Shown here: positions 60,892-64,000 of the stretch, one piece after another | How positions within the stretch are numbered: the first letter of the stretch is position 1 | Layout: each line of letters opens with the position of its first letter | Assembly: GCA_019359415.1 (NCBI GenBank) | Contig: JAHHHH010000021.1 | Location: forward strand, 22,890-86,889 | Source: Iphinoe sp. HA4291-MV1 | GTDB lineage: Bacteria > Cyanobacteriota > Cyanobacteriia > Cyanobacteriales > Nostocaceae | DNA length: 64,000 bases | Direction of reading: 5' to 3' | Position numbers and translations under genes: made by a program | Notes under the pieces: model-generated | What the model was told of the DNA's origin: nothing | Database searches by the model: none | What the model saw: only the letters and a program-made list of their open reading frames with translations

Positions 60892-63450
60892 TCACCTAGA
60901 TACAATAATTGCCCACATACTAACTGCTAGCCCAATAGCTGCTAGATGTTGCCAAAAAAGTAAACGCATGGGCTGACGGGCAATTTTTTGTGTTAACACC
61001 ACCGTCAACAGAACTGAAACAATCAGGGTAGTACCTTGCAAAAAGGCAATTACTGCTGGATGAGCTACCAGTATAGGTAATTGTTCACCATTCAAACCGA
61101 AAGTCGCAAAAGTTACAGGGATAATACGCCCTCCTTCGCCCAAGCCCAAACGCAAATAATGAGCTAAGTTTCCTCCTAGTACCAGTGGTAAGTAGCCATA
61201 GGCAAGCTCTACAAATGATCGCGGCTTCGGATTTTGCTGAGTCGATTTTAAGCTTTTGTAACTTATGTATAATAATTGCATGACCCCATATGCTAGAAAA
61301 GGAATAGCAACTGGGATAAGCAAAGCTAGCAAAGATAATCCTAAGTGGGGTAAAAACTGAGTTAAATCCAGATGTAACCCCAGCCAAGATTGCAATTCTG
61401 GTAACCGATGAAGATATACTCCCCCCAATAGTAAAAACAACAGTGCGACTTCGTAGCTATGGGGTGTGTGCGTTGTCCACAGTTCAATCCCAGGAGGACG
61501 TAAATTGAACTCAACAGAACGATGGGGACAGGCTTTGAGACAAGTCATGCACAGTACACAGTCTCTGTTATCTTCCAACTGTGCTGGGTGAGAATATAAT
61601 GGACACCCTCCAGTTTCCATTCCCTCTCCCTTTTGGGGTCCACCCTTGTAGCATTGATATGTGGTACAAGTAGCAGAACAGATACCCTGTTGCGCCCGTA
61701 ATTCAGTCATGGAGAGTTTGGCAAATAAACCATTCATTCCACCAATGGGGCAAAGATACCGACACCAAAACCGCCGCTCAAAAATGGCAGAGAATATCAT
61801 TGCTCCAAATGTGATCAGCAGCAACAAACAACCAGAAAGATATGCTGTATTTTCTAAATTCCAGAGTTCTTCCCATAGGAAAATGAGAGTAAACAAACCA
61901 AAAAGAAACCATCCGCCCCATTTTTCAGCCTGTTCTCTGGGCCAGCGTTTGAGTTTTCGAGGAAAGAACTTTTGGGATAGCTTTTGCGTGACTTCTCCAT
62001 AAATCATAAAGGGACAGACAGCACACCAAAAGCGACCTAAAAAGGGAAATGCCAGTAGGAAGAAGGCCCACCACCAAGCCCAAAATAGATTTAAAGCAAA
62101 ATTGCGATCGCGTGTTTGTGGTCCAACAAATAACACTCCTACAATGATGGCAAACGCTGTTAAAGTAAAGCCGTAGTTGATGCGATCGGGCCACCAAGGA
62201 CTGCGGAGAAACTTTCGCAAACTAGGATAAGCATCCAAAAGATTCACCCGAAATCGCTTTTTCTTGGTATCGGCTGACCAGAAGATTTCTTCTGTGAGTT
62301 CTTTTGCCTCTCCAGCTTGGACAATCGCCCGTTCTACTAGATTTTGTAACTCTTTCAAGTTACCAGGGAAATCGTAAGACTGCAAGCGGCGTAAAGCTTC
62401 TGGCGTAATTTTCTGTCGCGGAATACCTCTTGCGCGAGTGTAAAGACTGATATAATATTCTATCTGTGCTTTAATATCAGCTTTGCGCACCCGCAGCGGC
62501 GGTACTTTGATAACACGACCAACACAGCGTTCAATTGCTGGCTGAGTTTTTTCTGAAACTATTAAAATGCGAGCATTACTGACGCGAGGTTCAGGGGTTG
62601 GTTCTCCCGAACGGCTTAAGGGAGTGTATTTGCCCGTTTTGAGCAAGTCTGCTAACGCCGGTAACAACTCTGGAGGTGTTTCTTGAATATTGTTGAGAAC
62701 TAAACTACCTTCTCCAAGCCATTCCAGCAGTCCTGGTTTTCCCCCAGCGCGACCAAACAAATCAGCACCGCTAGTTTGGAGAATACCACAGTTCACTTTA
62801 ATAATCGGTTCTCGCCGCTGTTTGGAACCAAAGTGAATCAGAGCAGCTATAACATCTTTTCCTAAACCTGGTTCCCCGAAAATTAACACCGACTTGCGAT
62901 CAACAGCAGCTTCTCGAATTTCTTGTCTCAAACGCACAGCATAGCGACTTGTCCCCACAATTCCACGTTCCGCCTTAGTGACTAAATATGGTCGCAACGC
63001 TGTAGAACGTTCTTGTTCGTAAGTCAGAGCAGATGTCAGTTGAGCCAATTCCTGTGCCATTTGGCGAGAAACAGCCTGAGAAATTTCAGGGTATTGGCTA
63101 AGTAGTTCCTGAAACTTAGCTACAGGCACAACCCACAAATGGCATTCTGTGACTGTTGTGATTGTACGCTGAGCCAATTCATCCAACAAGAGTTCTTGCA
63201 GGTGAATAACTGAGCCGGCGAGGAAACCAATAGCTAAGGCTGGGTTCGTTTTATTGCTGCTATCACTTTCTAGTTGACCTTGTTGGAGAATGTACAATGC
63301 TTCTGGAGGAGTTCCCTCGGTAACTAGAGGCTGGTTTGCGCTTACAACTTGTTCTTCAATAACTTGGGCGATCGCATTCAAGGGTTCAGGAGACAGAATT
63401 CCTAAAGCCGTGCGTTCTTGTAGCCATATCACGATTTCTTGTGGTGTCAT
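60892..63450 (-). CDS. Fusion: cNMP-binding + degenerate sigma-54-type AAA+ + membrane polyferredoxin
   Basis: An 852-residue protein in three parts. Residues 1-150: Crp-like cyclic-nucleotide-binding domain. Residues 160-390: AAA+ domain of the sigma-54 activator type, with Walker A FGEPGLGKDV (191-200) and PGNLKELQNLVERAIV (362-377), but the GAFTGA loop is missing (GRAGGKPG instead) and Walker B reads LVLNNI where LFLDEI is usual. No HTH follows. Residues 420-852: NapH/NosR-like membrane region with FWCAVCP, FWCRYLCP, Cys-rich CSATCTTYQC and CVLCMTCLKACPH iron-sulfur motifs and several helices. Likely a membrane redox sensor or electron carrier. Cyanobacteria are not known to have sigma-54, so activation of transcription is unlikely. 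Confidence 0.85.
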   Translation of the reverse strand: MTPQEIVIWLQERTALGILSPEPLNAIAQVIEEQVVSANQPLVTEGTPPEALYILQQGQLESDSSNKTNPALAIGFLAGSVIHLQELLLDELAQRTITTVTECHLWVVPVAKFQELLSQYPEISQAVSRQMAQELAQLTSALTYEQERSTALRPYLVTKAERGIVGTSRYAVRLRQEIREAAVDRKSVLIFGEPGLGKDVIAALIHFGSKQRREPIIKVNCGILQTSGADLFGRAGGKPGLLEWLGEGSLVLNNIQETPPELLPALADLLKTGKYTPLSRSGEPTPEPRVSNARILIVSEKTQPAIERCVGRVIKVPPLRVRKADIKAQIEYYISLYTRARGIPRQKITPEALRRLQSYDFPGNLKELQNLVERAIVQAGEAKELTEEIFWSADTKKKRFRVNLLDAYPSLRKFLRSPWWPDRINYGFTLTAFAIIVGVLFVGPQTRDRNFALNLFWAWWWAFFLLAFPFLGRFWCAVCPFMIYGEVTQKLSQKFFPRKLKRWPREQAEKWGGWFLFGLFTLIFLWEELWNLENTAYLSGCLLLLITFGAMIFSAIFERRFWCRYLCPIGGMNGLFAKLSMTELRAQQGICSATCTTYQCYKGGPQKGEGMETGGCPLYSHPAQLEDNRDCVLCMTCLKACPHRSVEFNLRPPGIELWTTHTPHSYEVALLFLLLGGVYLHRLPELQSWLGLHLDLTQFLPHLGLSLLALLIPVAIPFLAYGVMQLLYISYKSLKSTQQNPKPRSFVELAYGYLPLVLGGNLAHYLRLGLGEGGRIIPVTFATFGLNGEQLPILVAHPAVIAFLQGTTLIVSVLLTVVLTQKIARQPMRLLFWQHLAAIGLAVSMWAIIVSR

Positions 63451-63870
63451 GGTGGCACATCCCCTCTCTGCACTGCTGCTGTATATAAGGAATTATCTCT
63501 TTGACAGGACACAAATGGAACTAAGTTTGAGGACTTTCATTAAGTTTATAATTGCGTTTGTAGGGGCACGGCATGCCGTATGCCGTGCACCTACCGGGGC
63601 GTATAGACTACTATATTGGAGTTTGAACAAGGGCAATAATAATGCGATCGCTCGGAAGCCGCCGCTTCCGCATCGCTATGCACAGCATTGAGCCGAGACA
63701 TGTGTAAAAACCGGGAAGATAGTCTGAAAAAGCTTATCTGGACTAAATTACAGCGATTTTATATTCTGCCAACCGCAGAGTAAAGCATATACCCTGCACA
63801 AGCTCATAAAACTTGGACGTAACAGTCCATGTTGTAGTAGTTCGGCTAACCATTAGGAGTCTTTAACGTC
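63451..63870. other. Intergenic region with one hairpin
   Basis: No gene is supported. GCACGGCAT (63566-63574) pairs with ATGCCGTGC (63580-63588), extended by GTAGG/CCTAC. A short HIP1-containing repeat lies near 63640-63675. Confidence 0.4.
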
Positions 63871-63950
63871 AGTTTTACGAGTCGTGAAGCGTAAAGCCCC
63901 CGTACTTCAGTCGGGGGATATAAGCGAACGGGATGAATTTATTCATCCGT
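63871..63950 (+). mobile_element. Possible 3' end (omega-RNA-like) of a TnpB-type element
   Basis: GTCGTGAAGCGTAAAGCCCC followed by a CCCCCG (63897-63902) / CGGGGG (63912-63917) hairpin resembles the transcript end of IS200/IS605 TnpB elements in cyanobacteria. A second small stem GGATGAAT/ATTCATCC follows (63931-63948). No tnpB precedes it on this strand, so it would be a solo end or remnant; the sequence stops at the window edge. From memory only. Confidence 0.35.
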
Positions 63951-64000
63951 GATGCGGATCATTAATATACTCCAAGACTTTCTGTGTGCTGACCTTCCCA

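Overview
The window looks like chromosome of a filamentous, heterocyst-forming type cyanobacterium (Nostocales). Evidence: many HIP1 sites (GCGATCGC), a HetZ-family gene, XisH/XisI, CP12, DUF751/Ycf33, a Ycf55-like regulator, FurC/PerR-like Fur, heptamer short tandem repeats, and the dispersed palindromes typical of Nostoc relatives. No rRNA, tRNA or cas genes were recognised. All calls come from reading the sequence and its translations; no searches were run.

Layout. 1-1.4 kb: 3' part of a TnpB gene whose tail appears interrupted by a 212-bp MITE-like element. 1.6-7.1 kb: Fur regulator, a receiver/DUF3685 protein, an ISKra4 remnant and a flippase-like membrane protein, with long repeat-rich gaps. 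8-10.4 kb: two lipoproteins (one LEA-like) and a secreted protein. 10.5-20.3 kb: LarC, a YrdC-family protein, a HetZ-family regulator, a convergent restriction-modification pair, then DUF751-rbfA-glycosidase and two small cyanobacterial proteins. 20.5-22.6 kb: a CRISPR array of 26 identical-looking 37-bp repeats with a recognisable leader but no cas genes in the window. 22.8-37.8 kb: mostly housekeeping (CDF transporter, guaA, CP12, FIST protein, phosphoesterase, trmB, PMT glycosyltransferase, ppsA), plus a PadR gene with a clear operator/promoter and a XisH-XisI pair.

38.4-43.6 kb is accessory: a lipase-like hydrolase, an acidic TerB-like protein, and two adjacent unknown genes that share a short glycine-rich motif (one at the C-terminus of a membrane protein, one at the N-terminus of a small soluble protein). 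This is one candidate for an undescribed system.

45.7-58.2 kb is the most striking region. A leftward run encodes a sterol-desaturase-type hydroxylase, an Mpo1/DUF962-like protein, an amidohydrolase, a B12-binding radical SAM protein, a P450 remnant, a GNAT-fold acyltransferase and an NAD-dependent epimerase/reductase. Diverging or interleaved with it are a GH3-type acyl-adenylating enzyme, an MFS exporter, a Rieske oxygenase and an alpha-oxoamine synthase. The combination of alpha-oxoamine synthase, GNAT acyltransferase, epimerase-type reductase and fatty-acid hydroxylase parallels bacterial ceramide synthesis, so I propose a sphingolipid-like or other amino-lipid pathway. This is inference.

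58.4-64 kb: a papain-fold-like protein, LtrA, and an unusual fusion of a cyclic-nucleotide-binding domain, a degenerate sigma-54-type AAA+ domain and a membrane polyferredoxin. The window ends in what looks like the 3' end of another TnpB-type element.
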